Shown piece after piece: positions 25,856-34,845 of a stretch of 64,000 nucleotides of DNA. The translations under genes and the position numbers were made by a program. The DNA is taken from contig NZ_CP014796.1 of assembly GCF_001969385.1 (NCBI RefSeq), forward strand, positions 4,295,501 through 4,359,500, written 5' to 3'. Origin of the DNA: Salipiger profundus. Its GTDB lineage: Bacteria > Pseudomonadota > Alphaproteobacteria > Rhodobacterales > Rhodobacteraceae. The notes below the pieces were generated by a model that did no database searches, was not told where the DNA came from, and was given only the letters and a program-made list of their open reading frames with translations. Numbering within the stretch: position 1 is the stretch's first letter; each line of letters starts with the position of its first letter.

Positions 25856-26760
25856 TGGTCGAGTTCATCGACGATCAGCGAGGGGAGCACGGGGTCGAGC
25901 CGATCTGCAAGGTTCTGCCGATCGCCCCATCCACCTACTACGATCACCTGGCGAAGCGGGCCGATCCGGCCCGATTGTCAGATCGAGCCCGGCGCGACGC
26001 AGTCCTGCGGCCCGAGATCGAGCGCATCTTCGAGGAGAACTGGCGTGTCTACGGCGTGCGTAAGGTCTGGCATCAACTGGATCGGGAGGGTTTCACCGTC
26101 GCCCGTTGCACCGTGGCTCGGCTGATGAAGGGCATGGGTATTCAAGGCATCATCCGGGGCAAGCCGCACAAGACGACCACCCCCGACAAGAAGGCCCCGT
26201 GCCCGCTGGACAAGGTGAATCGGCAGTTCCGCGTGCCCGCGCCGAACATGCTCTGGGTCAGTGATTTCACTTACGTCGCCACCTGGCGAGGGTTCGTCTA
26301 TGTCGCCTTCGTCATCGATGCTTACGCTCGCCGGATCGTCGGCTGGCGGGCGAGCCAAACAGCGCATGCAGGCTTCGTGCTCGATGCCTTCGAACAGGCT
26401 GTCCACGATCGCTGCCCGGTTAAGGGCGCGGGGCTCGTCCACCATTCCGACCGCGGGTCGCAATACCTGTCGATCAAATACACTGAGAGGCTCGGCGAGG
26501 CCGGCATCGAACCTTCCGTGGGCAGCGTCGGCGACAGCTACGACAACGCGTTGGCGGAAACGATCAACGGTCTCTTCAAGGCCGAGGTGATCCATCGCCG
26601 CGGCCCGTGGCGCAACTTCGAGGCCGTCGAATATGCCACCCTCGAATGGGTCGACTGGTTCAACAACCGCCGCTTGCTCGAGCCGATCGGGAACATCCCT
26701 CCGGCGGAAGCAGAGGCAAACTTCTACGCCGCTCTGGAAACGGAAGACATGGCAGCGTAA
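25855..26760 (+). CDS. IS3-family transposase OrfB (DDE integrase)
   Basis: About 301 aa. It begins [20 protein letters not shown], with an HTH_21-type region and then the rve catalytic core. The DDE residues lie in WVSDFTYVA, VHHSDRGSQY and NALAETINGLFKAE. It catalyses strand transfer, probably as an OrfAB fusion. The frame is intact to TAA at 26760, 12 bp before the right terminal repeat, so the element could still be active. Confidence 0.93.
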   Translation: MVEFIDDQRGEHGVEPICKVLPIAPSTYYDHLAKRADPARLSDRARRDAVLRPEIERIFEENWRVYGVRKVWHQLDREGFTVARCTVARLMKGMGIQGIIRGKPHKTTTPDKKAPCPLDKVNRQFRVPAPNMLWVSDFTYVATWRGFVYVAFVIDAYARRIVGWRASQTAHAGFVLDAFEQAVHDRCPVKGAGLVHHSDRGSQYLSIKYTERLGEAGIEPSVGSVGDSYDNALAETINGLFKAEVIHRRGPWRNFEAVEYATLEWVDWFNNRRLLEPIGNIPPAEAEANFYAALETEDMAA

Positions 26761-27791
26761 CTAACCGAAATCAGCCTCCGGCAAACCTGGCGCGGTTCAG
26801 GATCTCCTGGTTCTTGAGTGGTGGCGGTTTCTGAAATGGCGCGGGAAATTCGGTAGTCGCCGTCCGGCCCGAGGCCCTCGACGCGGGCAAGTTCGAGCAG
26901 ACGACGCGCGGAACCTCGACCGCCCAGGACGGCCACGAGGTCGATGGTCTCCGCGATCATGGAGCGGGGCACGGTAACGACGGCTTCCTGGATGAGCTGT
27001 TCGAGACGGCGAAGCGCGCCGATCCCGGAACCGGCATGGATGGTGCCGATGCCGCCGGGATGGCCGGTGCCCCAGGCTTTGAGCAGGTCCAGCGCCTCGG
27101 CGCCACGCACCTCGCCGATCGGAATACGATCGGGGCGTAGACGCAGCGAGGATCGAACCAGATCGGACAGGCTTGCAACACCGTCCCTGGTGCGCATCGC
27201 CACGAGGTTCGGCGCTGAGCATTGCAGCTCTCGGGTGTCCTCGATGATCACGACACGATCGGAGGTCTTGGCCACTTCGGCGAGCAGCGCATTGGTCAGC
27301 GTGGTCTTGCCGGTCGAGGTGCCGCCGGCGACGAGGATGTTGGCGCGGGTGGCGACCGCCAGGCGCAGCGCCTCGGCCTGCATCCCGGTCATGATTCCGG
27401 CGGTGACGTAATCTTCGAGGGTGAAGACGGCGACGGCGGGTTTGCGGATGGCGAAAGCCGGAGCGGCGACCACGGGCGGAAGCAGCCCCTCAAAGCGTTC
27501 GCCTGTTTCCGGCAGTTCTGCGGAAACGCGAGGGGACAGGCTATGAACTTCGACGCCGACATGGTGCGCGACCAGTCGAACGATGCGCTCGCCGTCCGCT
27601 GCGCTCAGCATCTTGCCGCTGTCGGCCAGCCCCTCGGAAAGTCGGTCGACCCAGAGCCGCCCATCGGGGTTGAGCATCACCTCGACGGTCATGGGGTCCT
27701 CCAGAAACCCGGCGATCGCCGGCCCGAGCGCGGTGCGCAGCATCCGCGCGCCTCTCCGGATCACTTCTGGTCTCTGATCGGTCTTCGCCAT
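26724..27791 (-). CDS. trbB: TrbB, T4SS ATPase (VirB11-like), C-terminus replaced by IS read-through
   Basis: A 355-aa protein. The N-terminal domain is followed by Walker [18 protein letters not shown], the EDTRELQC Asp box, Walker B-like [12 protein letters not shown] and the His box [13 protein letters not shown]. It is the hexameric traffic ATPase. The last native residues are TTQEPGD. From 26799 the frame runs into the IS right end and adds foreign residues ([13 protein letters not shown] onward) until TAG at 26724. Without the IS the protein would end TTQEPGDPE, with its TGA overlapping the trbC ATG. Only two residues and the stop were displaced, so TrbB may still work. AAGGAGACGGGGCCAGC precedes the ATG. 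Confidence 0.93.
   Translation of the reverse strand: MAKTDQRPEVIRRGARMLRTALGPAIAGFLEDPMTVEVMLNPDGRLWVDRLSEGLADSGKMLSAADGERIVRLVAHHVGVEVHSLSPRVSAELPETGERFEGLLPPVVAAPAFAIRKPAVAVFTLEDYVTAGIMTGMQAEALRLAVATRANILVAGGTSTGKTTLTNALLAEVAKTSDRVVIIEDTRELQCSAPNLVAMRTRDGVASLSDLVRSSLRLRPDRIPIGEVRGAEALDLLKAWGTGHPGGIGTIHAGSGIGALRRLEQLIQEAVVTVPRSMIAETIDLVAVLGGRGSARRLLELARVEGLGPDGDYRISRAISETATTQEPGDPEPRQVCRRLISVSYAAMSSVSRAA
26800..26802. repeat. Right copy of IS target-site duplication
   Basis: GGA directly after the right terminal repeat, matching 25476-25478. Confidence 0.8.
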
Positions 27792-28248
27792 GCTGGCCCC
27801 GTCTCCTTACGGGCGCCTCCAACAGGCCGCCCTGGATCGGGGTCGATTAAGAAAGCCGTAAATGCCTAGAGCTCAACAGGGTTCCGAGGGTCTTCGTAGC
27901 GTGGCGTGCAAAGACAGGAAAACGGCGGAACATGCCTCACCCACCAAGTAGGATGTCATCGGTCACTAGGTCGTGGCGAAACCTGGAATCAACGGCGCCG
28001 AACCAGAGATGTACCGATCATGTGACGGCCACCGCAATTTCGGGAACAGGGAGTGCTTACTTCCGGGAAATTCTGGGCGTACTACCGAAGTGCGCAGACT
28101 TGTAGCCAATGGAATTTCGCATTTGTAAGAGTTCAATGCGACGTGTCGGGAATCTCTTTCCCAAGACTGTCCAGTCTTGCTCTGACTCGTTGATTATTAT
28201 CAGCGTAGTCATGAAGTTATCGGTTCGCGCAGAACCTCATCGACGTGA
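27792..28248. other. 457-bp non-coding junction between trbB and mntR
   Basis: No gene seen. It holds a 7-bp hairpin AAGACTG-TC-CAGTCTT (28163-28178) and a small GGGAA-TCTCT-TTCCC dyad just before it; either could end mntR transcription. In related clusters trbB directly follows copG, so this stretch probably arrived with the mnt insertion and may carry the promoter now used by trbB. Confidence 0.4.
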
Positions 28249-28689
28249 TCACTTGTCAGTCAAATAAGCTTCGAAGGCCTTCAGCGTGCGACGGGAGACG
28301 TGATGCTCGATCCCCTCTGCATCCGCCTCGGCGGTTTCCTGAGGCACGCCGACTGCGATCAGTAGGTCGACCACCGTTCGATGGCGAACGCGTACCCAAT
28401 TTGCGAGCGCTTCGCCCTTGTCGGTAAGGAAGACCCCGCGATATGGGCGTGAGGTCGCCAGACCCTCTCGCTTGAGCCGCGCCACCGCCTTGGTGGCGGT
28501 AGGATGGGCCACACCCATACGTTCGGCAATATCGGCAACCCGGGCCTCGCCATGCATCGCGATCAAGTCGCCGATCATCTCAACGTAATCCTCCAGGATC
28601 GCCATCGACTGCTTCTCTCTTGCACGGGCGAAACGCCCCGCCTGTTCCGTGGGCGAAATCTCGGCCGGGGGCGTATCGTGTTCGGTCAT
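28249..28689 (-). CDS. mntR: MntR, manganese-responsive DtxR-family repressor
   Basis: A 146-aa protein. The winged HTH is at about residues 50-95 (DIAERMGVAHPTATKAVARL and GVFLTDKGEALA). The dimerisation/metal-binding domain has the DAEGIEHHVSRRTLKAFEAY stretch with glutamate and histidine ligands, very like E. coli MntR. It would repress mntH and itself with Mn(II). The ATG at 28689 is preferred because CAGGACCGCG precedes it. It is divergent from mntH, with three operator-like dyads between them. Confidence 0.92.
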   Translation of the reverse strand: MTEHDTPPAEISPTEQAGRFARAREKQSMAILEDYVEMIGDLIAMHGEARVADIAERMGVAHPTATKAVARLKREGLATSRPYRGVFLTDKGEALANWVRVRHRTVVDLLIAVGVPQETAEADAEGIEHHVSRRTLKAFEAYLTDK

Positions 28690-28752
28690 CGCGGTCCTGA
28701 ACTCATTCATCTGAAGTGCGAGGGAATGTAGCATTTTGAATGTAATGAAATC

Positions 28753-28772
28753 AATATAGCCAAGGCTTGATT
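28753..28772. promoter_or_regulatory. MntR box 1 (mntR side)
   Basis: AATATAGCCAAGGCTTGATT resembles the E. coli MntR operator AACATAGCAAAGGCTATGTT. Its first 16 bases recur exactly in inverted orientation at 28828-28843. Confidence 0.65.
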
Positions 28773-28822
28773 TTTGCACCCAGCATCTGATGTTCAGCCT
28801 GTATAATATTTGCCGTTGTAGA

Positions 28823-28859
28823 ATATGAAGCCTTGGCTATATTACGAAGCCTAGGCATA
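28823..28859. promoter_or_regulatory. MntR boxes 2 and 3 (mntH side)
   Basis: AAGCCTTGGCTATATT (28828-28843) is the exact reverse complement of the core of box 1. A second, weaker copy AAGCCTAGGCATA (28847-28859) follows 3 bp later. Both share AGCC-TN-GGC. They end 14 bp before the mntH ATG, overlapping or just upstream of its ribosome site, suitable for repression. Confidence 0.6.
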
Positions 28860-28873
28860 CAGAGGAAGGCTTG

Positions 28874-30160
28874 ATGATCAGCACAGAACGCACCCGCCGT
28901 GGTATGAGCGCCGTTCTCTCTGGCGAGCGGCGTGGCTTTGGCAGCAAGTTCCTCTTCGTCGGTCCCGCAGTGATAGCCTCAATCGCCTATGTCGACCCAG
29001 GCAACTATGCGACCAACATCCAAGCGGGTGCCGGCTATGGCTACGTGCTTCTGTGGGTGGTCCTGCTGGCCAACCTGATTGCGATGCTGTTCCAGTCCCT
29101 GTCTGCGCGGCTGGGGATCGTCACTGGCAAGAACCTGGCCGAGATGTCGCGGGATAATTTTCCCCGCCCTGTCGTCTGGGCGATGTGGGCGGTTAGTGAG
29201 GTTGCCGCCATGGCCACCGACCTCGCTGAATTTCTCGGTGGCGCAATCGGCTTGGCGCTCCTGTTCAATATGCCGCTGATCTGGGGCATGGTGGTGACCG
29301 CCATCGTGACCTACGGTATCTTGATCTTCGAGCGCCGGGGTTTCCGCCCGATGGAGCTAATCATTGGTACAATGGTCGCGATTATCTCGTTGTGTTACTT
29401 GATCGAGATTTTCATCGCACCGATCGATTGGGGCTCCGCCGCCGTGGGGCTGGTGACCCCGAACCTGCCTGACGCTACCGCGCTGACCATTGCGGTCGGA
29501 ATCATCGGGGCCACGGTGATGCCACATGCGGTCTATCTGCATTCAGGCTTAACACAAAATCGTGCGGAGGTCCGTCACGACGAAGACCGACGCAAGGTGC
29601 TACGGTTCTCGAACATTGAGGTGGTGATCGCACTCGCGGTCGCCGGCATGGTCAACATGGCAATGGTGATGATGGCAGCGTCTGCCTTTCATCAAGGCCA
29701 TAGTAACGTGGCCGAAATCGAGACCGCCTATCATACACTGACACCACTTCTCGGCTCGGCTGCGGCCGCCGTATTCCTAGTGTCGTTGATCACCTCGGGT
29801 GTGTCGTCCTCGGTGGTGGGCACGATGGCCGGGCAGATGATCATGCAGGGTTTCCTTCACTTCCATGTACCGATTTGGGTCCGGCGGCTGGTGACGATGG
29901 TGCCAGCGTTCGCTGTTGTCGCCGTTGGCTACAATGCCACTGACGCCCTCGTGATGAGTCAGGTGGTGCTGTCGATCGCCCTGCCAGTGCCAATGATCGC
30001 ACTGGTTATCTTCACATCGCGTCGCTGCGTCATGGGTACCTTCGCCATAGGAACTGTAACGCGGGTTCTCGCGATCCTCGGCGCAATTGCAGTGCTGTCG
30101 CTGAACTTTGTTCTGCTCGCACAGACCTTTGGTGTACCGATCCCATTCCTCATCAATTGA
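28874..30160 (+). CDS. mntH: MntH, Nramp-type Mn(II)/proton symporter
   Basis: A protein of about 428 aa with 11-12 membrane segments. The Nramp metal motifs are present: YVDPGNYATNI in helix 1 and ATVMPHAVYLHS in helix 6. The loop after it has HSGLTQNR. It imports Mn(II) (also Fe) across the inner membrane. GAGGAAGG precedes the ATG at 28874 (a TTG lies just before it). With mntR it forms a complete manganese-uptake module inserted inside the conjugation operon. Manganese import often protects against oxidative stress, which suits the stress island 13 kb away. Confidence 0.95.
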   Translation: MISTERTRRGMSAVLSGERRGFGSKFLFVGPAVIASIAYVDPGNYATNIQAGAGYGYVLLWVVLLANLIAMLFQSLSARLGIVTGKNLAEMSRDNFPRPVVWAMWAVSEVAAMATDLAEFLGGAIGLALLFNMPLIWGMVVTAIVTYGILIFERRGFRPMELIIGTMVAIISLCYLIEIFIAPIDWGSAAVGLVTPNLPDATALTIAVGIIGATVMPHAVYLHSGLTQNRAEVRHDEDRRKVLRFSNIEVVIALAVAGMVNMAMVMMAASAFHQGHSNVAEIETAYHTLTPLLGSAAAAVFLVSLITSGVSSSVVGTMAGQMIMQGFLHFHVPIWVRRLVTMVPAFAVVAVGYNATDALVMSQVVLSIALPVPMIALVIFTSRRCVMGTFAIGTVTRVLAILGAIAVLSLNFVLLAQTFGVPIPFLIN

Positions 30161-30404
30161 GCAAGAGTTCATTTGTTGTGCTCTCAAAAATGCCGCGCGA
30201 TGCGACGTCGGCTAACATGCTGTAAAGTTGGACCAAGGCACAGGGGACTGAGACAGAAAGGGAAGCCTGCCACAGATCGGGAGCCACGCGCCCGCAGCGC
30301 AGTCACTCACGCCTGGCTTGAGTTAATCAATCCATAGATTTCACTCTTTCCTACGAGCCGTCATTTGGATCGAAGCCGTACACCTACACGATCTTTGTTT
30401 CTGG
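30161..30404. other. Non-coding junction between mntH and copG
   Basis: No gene, strong terminator or repeat matching the other flank of the mnt insertion was seen. The sequence is AT-richer than the conjugation genes. It contains the unknown boundary of the inserted mntR-mntH module. Confidence 0.35.
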
Positions 30405-30833
30405 TTAACTGCCAACCCCTTCCACATCCTCCGACACCTCCTGCCGCAGTTTCGGCCCCTGCGCGAGGCGCCGACCGAGCGCCGAGATAAATGCCTCATA
30501 GCGCTCCCCAGCCTTCGCCCGCGCAGCTTTCGCCGCGGGTTCCGGCAGAGCCGGTGTTGTTGCAAGCCAGAAGCGGATGAATACGGCCAGGCTTTCGACG
30601 GAGATCCCGACATCGCGCTCCAGCCGGGTGATCCGTCTGTCGATCTGATCCAGGCGCCGGGCCAGAACCGCCTCTCGGCGCTCCGTGTCATCCGGGGAGA
30701 GGAAGGATGCTATCGCGGCCTCGGCCACCATCGATTGGGATCGGTCACGCCGGGCGGCGAAGTCTGCCAGCATTTGCATGACCTCAGGATCGAGGTAGAC
30801 CGAGATCTTCGTCTTCTTGCGGCTCAAGGTCAT
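30405..30833 (-). CDS. CopG/ribbon-helix-helix protein of conjugation cluster
   Basis: A 142-aa protein. The N-terminal ribbon-helix-helix (KKTKISVYLDPEVMQMLADF) is followed by a long helical C-terminal region (RRLDQIDRRITRLERDVGIS and a hydrophobic LAVFIRFWLATTPAL). This is the CopG-type protein usually found between traG and trbB. It may act as an accessory relaxosome or regulatory DNA-binding protein. Its start overlaps the traG stop region (traG ends at 30836). Its normal downstream neighbour trbB is now 2.6 kb away because of the mnt insertion. Confidence 0.88.
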   Translation of the reverse strand: MTLSRKKTKISVYLDPEVMQMLADFAARRDRSQSMVAEAAIASFLSPDDTERREAVLARRLDQIDRRITRLERDVGISVESLAVFIRFWLATTPALPEPAAKAARAKAGERYEAFISALGRRLAQGPKLRQEVSEDVEGVGS

Positions 30834-30835
30834 GA

Positions 30836-32821
30836 TCAAAGCTCCATGCCGTCATCGGGATTGAGGGAGACCTGACGCGCGATACCACACATCTGCTGCA
30901 TGATGTGGCGATTGCGAATGGCGCCATCCTCTTCATCCTCGGGTGGGTCGAATTCAAACTCGTTCTCGAGAGGCGTCTGCCTGTCGACCGGCTGAGGCTG
31001 CGCCAGCTCCGGCTGAAGACGGCGTTCCGACGTTGTCGAGTCCTCATCCTCCGGTCCCGTCTCGGATACTGGCTCGAGCTCGTCGTCCTGGGTTGGGACT
31101 GCCAGGCTGCTCCAGTCATCTTTCCCCGAAGCGTCCACATCCACCAAGTCGGGTGGCGGCAAGACCCGTTCGGTGAACCGCGTATCTTCGTAATACCGTG
31201 CTTTCGTCGCCCGGATCGGCGGTGTACCGGCCACCATGACGATCTCGTCGGAGGGCGGCAGTTGCATGATTTCCCCGGGGGTGAGCAAGGCCCTCGCAGT
31301 TTCTGACCGGGACACCATAAGATGGCTGAGCCAGGGGGCCAGACGGTGCCCGGCATAGTTCTTCATCGCCTTCATCTCGGTGGCGGTACCGAGAGCATCA
31401 GAAACCCGCTTGGCCGTGCGCTCATCATTGGTCGCGAAGCTCACACGGACATGACAATTGTCGAGGATCGAGTTGTTCGGGCCGTAGGCCTTCTCGATCT
31501 GGTTCAGCGACTGGGCGATAAGGAAGCTCTTCAGCCCGTAGCCCGCCATGAAGGCCAGCGCGCTCTCGAAGAAATCCAACCGGCCAAGCGCCGGGAACTC
31601 ATCGAGCATCAGAAGCAGCCGATGACGGTCATCCTTGCCCTGCAAATCCTCGGTCAGGCGTCGGCCGACCTGGTTGAGGATCAGACGGATGAGCGGCTTG
31701 GTGCGATTGATATCCGAAGGCGGCACCACGAGATACAGCGTGACGGGGCGCACTCCCCCGACAATGTCACCGATCCGCCAGTCGCAGCGGCGCGTGACCT
31801 GCGCGACCACGGGGTCGCGATAGAGCCCAAGGAATGACATCGCCGTCGAAAGCACGCCGGAGCGTTCATTCTCGGATTTGTTGAGCAACTCGCGGGCGGC
31901 ACTGGCGACCACGGGATGCGGTCCCGCCTCGCCCAGATGCGACGTCCGCATCATCGCGCGGAGCGTCGACTCCACGGGACGCCGCGGGTCGGACAGGAAG
32001 TTGGCGACACCGGCCAGCGTCTTGTCCTTCTCGGCATAGAGGACGTGCAGGATCGCACCGACGAGCAAGCTGTGGCTGGTCTTCTCCCAGTGGTTCCGCC
32101 GCTCCAGACTTCCCTCGGGGTCGACAAGAATATCTGCAATGTTCTGGACATCGCGAACCTCCCACTCGCCGCGGCGCACTTCCAGCAGCGGGTTGTAGGC
32201 CGAAGAGTTCGGATTGGTCGGATCGAATAGCAGGACCCGACCGTGCCGGGCCCGGAACCCTGCGGTCAACTGCCAGTTCTCGCCCTTGATATCATGAACG
32301 ATGGCCGAGCCGGGCCAGGTGAGAAGAGAGGGTACGACGAGCCCTACCCCTTTGCCGGATCGCGTCGGCGCGAAGCAGAGCACATGCTCCGGCCCATCGT
32401 GGCGCAGATATTCCCGCTCATAGCGACCGAGGACCACGCCATCCGGGTCGAGAAGTCCGGCCGCCTTCACCTCGCCCTTCTCGGCCCATCGGGCAGATCC
32501 ATAGGTCGCGACGTTGCGGGCCTCGCGCGCGCGCCAGACCGACATGGCGATGGCCACACCGATGGCGATGAAGCCCCCGGAGGCGGCGATGATCCCACCT
32601 TTCGCAAAGACCGGTGGCGCGTAGGCCTCGTAGAAATACCACCACCAGAAGATGGCCGGTGGATAGTAGATGGGCGTCCCGAACAGCAGGAACCAGGGCG
32701 GGCCCAGCTGTGCCTGATAGCCGAGGCTCGCGGCCACGTATTGCGTCGCTCCCCAGGTGGTGGCCAGAATGATGAGGAAGACGATGGAGATCTGGCCCCA
32801 GAGGATCTTGGTCGCGGACAT
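30836..32821 (-). CDS. traG: TraG, conjugative coupling protein (VirD4-like)
   Basis: A 661-aa protein. Two to three N-terminal membrane helices (ISIVFLIILATTWGATQYVA; IYYPPAIFWWWYFYEAYAPP; the IIAASGGFIAIGVAIAMSVW region) precede the ATPase. Walker A lies in FAPTRSGKGVGLVVPSLLTW, Walker B in LLLMLDEFPALGRLDFFES. It links the relaxosome to the Trb channel. The ATG at 32821 follows GGAAAGGAGCGACAGTC, so the longer frame is rejected. The acidic, proline-rich C-terminal tail is normal for the alphaproteobacterial type. Confidence 0.96.
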   Translation of the reverse strand: MSATKILWGQISIVFLIILATTWGATQYVAASLGYQAQLGPPWFLLFGTPIYYPPAIFWWWYFYEAYAPPVFAKGGIIAASGGFIAIGVAIAMSVWRAREARNVATYGSARWAEKGEVKAAGLLDPDGVVLGRYEREYLRHDGPEHVLCFAPTRSGKGVGLVVPSLLTWPGSAIVHDIKGENWQLTAGFRARHGRVLLFDPTNPNSSAYNPLLEVRRGEWEVRDVQNIADILVDPEGSLERRNHWEKTSHSLLVGAILHVLYAEKDKTLAGVANFLSDPRRPVESTLRAMMRTSHLGEAGPHPVVASAARELLNKSENERSGVLSTAMSFLGLYRDPVVAQVTRRCDWRIGDIVGGVRPVTLYLVVPPSDINRTKPLIRLILNQVGRRLTEDLQGKDDRHRLLLMLDEFPALGRLDFFESALAFMAGYGLKSFLIAQSLNQIEKAYGPNNSILDNCHVRVSFATNDERTAKRVSDALGTATEMKAMKNYAGHRLAPWLSHLMVSRSETARALLTPGEIMQLPPSDEIVMVAGTPPIRATKARYYEDTRFTERVLPPPDLVDVDASGKDDWSSLAVPTQDDELEPVSETGPEDEDSTTSERRLQPELAQPQPVDRQTPLENEFEFDPPEDEEDGAIRNRHIMQQMCGIARQVSLNPDDGMEL

Positions 32822-32847
32822 GACTGTCGCTCCTTTCCTGTGTTTGA

Positions 32848-34602
32848 TCAGAGGCCGAGGCCGCGCTTGCGGCCGAAGTCCCAATCGACCCCGCCGTCCC
32901 CGCGCGCGACGCCGGTGACATCCCGGCCGAGATGCTTTTCGAGGGAGGGGGACCAGGGCACGAACTGGAAGCCGAGAGCGCCGTCGGCACCGTAGCCTTC
33001 GATCATCGCAAATCGCCCCGAGGCCAGCGCGAGACGCTGGCGATAGAGGCCGCTGACGTAGTCGCCAGCATCCGCCTTGTTGAACGGCAACCCGGTCTCC
33101 CCCGAGAGCTGCGTGCCAACCGCCTGCAGTTCCCGGTCGCGCAAGGTTCCGAGCAGGCGCCGGGCAAAGACCACTCTGCCGCCCCGCTGCTCGGCCAGCC
33201 CTTCCGTGACCAGATGATCGGCCCGGGCGTCCAGGGCCTGCCGGACCTCGGCACCGAAGCCCTGGTCCGACAGCGCGAGCGGATCCCGCGCGATGGCCTG
33301 CCGGTCGAGCCAGGTGGCCCCGGACGCGGTCACTTGGGCAGCGAGGTCCAGGTCTGACCGGACCGCCAGCGCGACACGACGCTGGCCGCGCGCATCGTCA
33401 TAGGTGCGGAGCTCCACGATCGAGCCCGGAGCGCTGTCGCCGGCGGCGTCGAGATGGGGCAGACGGATATGGTGGCTCCGGCCATCGACACCATCGACGA
33501 CGGCATAGGCCGACCCTTTCAGCTCGTCATCGAGACCGCGCTCGACCAGACGACCGATGACGGGAACATCGAGGCTCTCCGCGGCAAGCACGTAACTCGA
33601 GGACCCGCGCTCGATCCCCCGGTCCGTCAGAGCCCGATGCATTCGCTTGATGATGTCGCCACGCTCCCCCATCTCGCGCAGGACCGCCTCGGCATCATCC
33701 CTGATGTGCCATTGCGACTGTCCGATCTGGTCGGCAACGCCAAGGACTTCCAACCGGCGCAGCCGCCCGATCTTCAGCGCGTGAAACGCATCCGGCTGCC
33801 GATCCGCATCCGGCGCCATGTCGAGGATGCGGGAGCGTCCCGCGTCCCGCAGCAACTGACGATCAAGTTGCGTCCAGCGCTCGGCCCCGATCTGTCGCTC
33901 AAGCGTCCGGCGGATGTCGAGATCGCTGCGCGGGCCCAGTTCCTGGGTGATGAGATCCCGCGCCCTGTCGCGCATCCCCTCCTTGATGTAGTCCCGCGAG
34001 ATCACGAGATCCCGGCCGTCGTCGCGCATGCCGCGAACGATCAGATGGACATGCGGATGGGCCGTGTTCCAATGATCGACGCCGAGCCAGTCAAGAGACG
34101 TGCCGAGATCCTGCTCCATCCGCCCGACGAGATCGCGGGTGAAGGATTGCAGGTCAGACATGTCCGGCGCGTCGTCGGGCGAGACGATGAAGCGGAAATG
34201 ATGACGGTCATCGCGACACCGCTCGGCAAAGGCCCGGCCATCGGCATCCTCCGATCCGGGCCCGAAGAGACTGGCCTTCTCCCCGTCCCGGGTCACGCCA
34301 TCCCGGCGCAGGTAATCGAGGTGGGCTCCGAGGGGTGCGGATTTCCCGCTGTGCCGGACCACACGCGCCTTGACTACCGCGCCGCGTGTGCGGGCGGTGA
34401 TGAGGCGGTTGGCCTGAATGCTGGCACGCTGACCGCGCCCGAAGCTGGACCGATTGCCCGGGGTGACGCGCCCGGCCCGCGAGACGCCACCGCCGGCCTT
34501 TTTCGCGGCAGCCAGAGCCTGTGCGATGAAGGGCCGGGCCTGCTGCGCCCGGGTAGAGCGGATACGCCCCGGGCGGATGCGGAACTCGCGATCATCGGGC
34601 AT
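32848..34602 (-). CDS. VirD2-type relaxase with DUF3363
   Basis: A 584-aa protein. A basic, arginine-rich N-terminus is followed by the relaxase domain with the metal-binding histidine triad in HWNTAHPHVHLIVRG near residue 190. The C-terminal DUF3363 region makes up most of the remainder (SYVLAAESLDVPVIGRLVER onward). It should nick oriT and lead the strand into the recipient. The ATG at 34602 is chosen because it opens the conserved MPDDREFRIRPGRIRS. It lies 26 bp upstream of traG and just beside the repeat-rich candidate oriT. Confidence 0.92.
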   Translation of the reverse strand: MPDDREFRIRPGRIRSTRAQQARPFIAQALAAAKKAGGGVSRAGRVTPGNRSSFGRGQRASIQANRLITARTRGAVVKARVVRHSGKSAPLGAHLDYLRRDGVTRDGEKASLFGPGSEDADGRAFAERCRDDRHHFRFIVSPDDAPDMSDLQSFTRDLVGRMEQDLGTSLDWLGVDHWNTAHPHVHLIVRGMRDDGRDLVISRDYIKEGMRDRARDLITQELGPRSDLDIRRTLERQIGAERWTQLDRQLLRDAGRSRILDMAPDADRQPDAFHALKIGRLRRLEVLGVADQIGQSQWHIRDDAEAVLREMGERGDIIKRMHRALTDRGIERGSSSYVLAAESLDVPVIGRLVERGLDDELKGSAYAVVDGVDGRSHHIRLPHLDAAGDSAPGSIVELRTYDDARGQRRVALAVRSDLDLAAQVTASGATWLDRQAIARDPLALSDQGFGAEVRQALDARADHLVTEGLAEQRGGRVVFARRLLGTLRDRELQAVGTQLSGETGLPFNKADAGDYVSGLYRQRLALASGRFAMIEGYGADGALGFQFVPWSPSLEKHLGRDVTGVARGDGGVDWDFGRKRGLGL

Positions 34603-34845
34603 ATGAAATCCCCGCACAGTGCGAAACAACGCAAAAGATCAGAGTGTTAGGCACATCTCGCACGGTGCAGGCACGCGCCACACGGTGCGGAGCGCGGCAA
34701 AAACATGAACAAAAACAACCGCCCAACCGCCGCGCACCGTGCACCCTTTTATCCTGCCATCCTTCGGTCGTGGTGCCCGCCACCACCCCTCGCGCCCTCC
34801 AAGACACGCCAGAGCACGATAGAATGCGAAGTGTCGTTGCGCGGA
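34603..34845. other. Candidate oriT / relaxase promoter region
   Basis: A 243-bp gene-free stretch between the transglycosylase and relaxase genes. It has two direct copies of CACGGTGC (34661-34668 and 34681-34688) and an inverted copy GCACCGTG (34734-34741), with an AT-rich middle (AAAAACATGAACAAAAAC, 34699-34716). Short repeats bordering an AT-rich segment next to a relaxase gene are the usual oriT layout. The nick site is not identified. Confidence 0.5.

Larger units (their letters stand above)
25479..26799 (+). mobile_element. Complete IS3-family insertion sequence (IS51-like), 1321 bp
   Basis: The 27-bp terminal inverted repeats are 25479-25505 (TGAACCGCTCCGGGTTTG at the outer end) and 26773-26799 (reverse complement starts TGAACCGCGCCAGGTTTG), matching at 24 of 27 positions. 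Flanking GGA duplicates show a clean insertion. It contains orfA and orfB reading rightward, against the trb operon. Intact ends, frames and target repeats suggest a recent event. The IS51 subgroup is from memory of OrfA sequences. Confidence 0.92.

Noticed and set aside
28163..28178. AAGACTG-TC-CAGTCTT as a rho-independent terminator of mntR
   Set aside because: Short stem and no T-tract on the mntR strand; recorded only as a hairpin.
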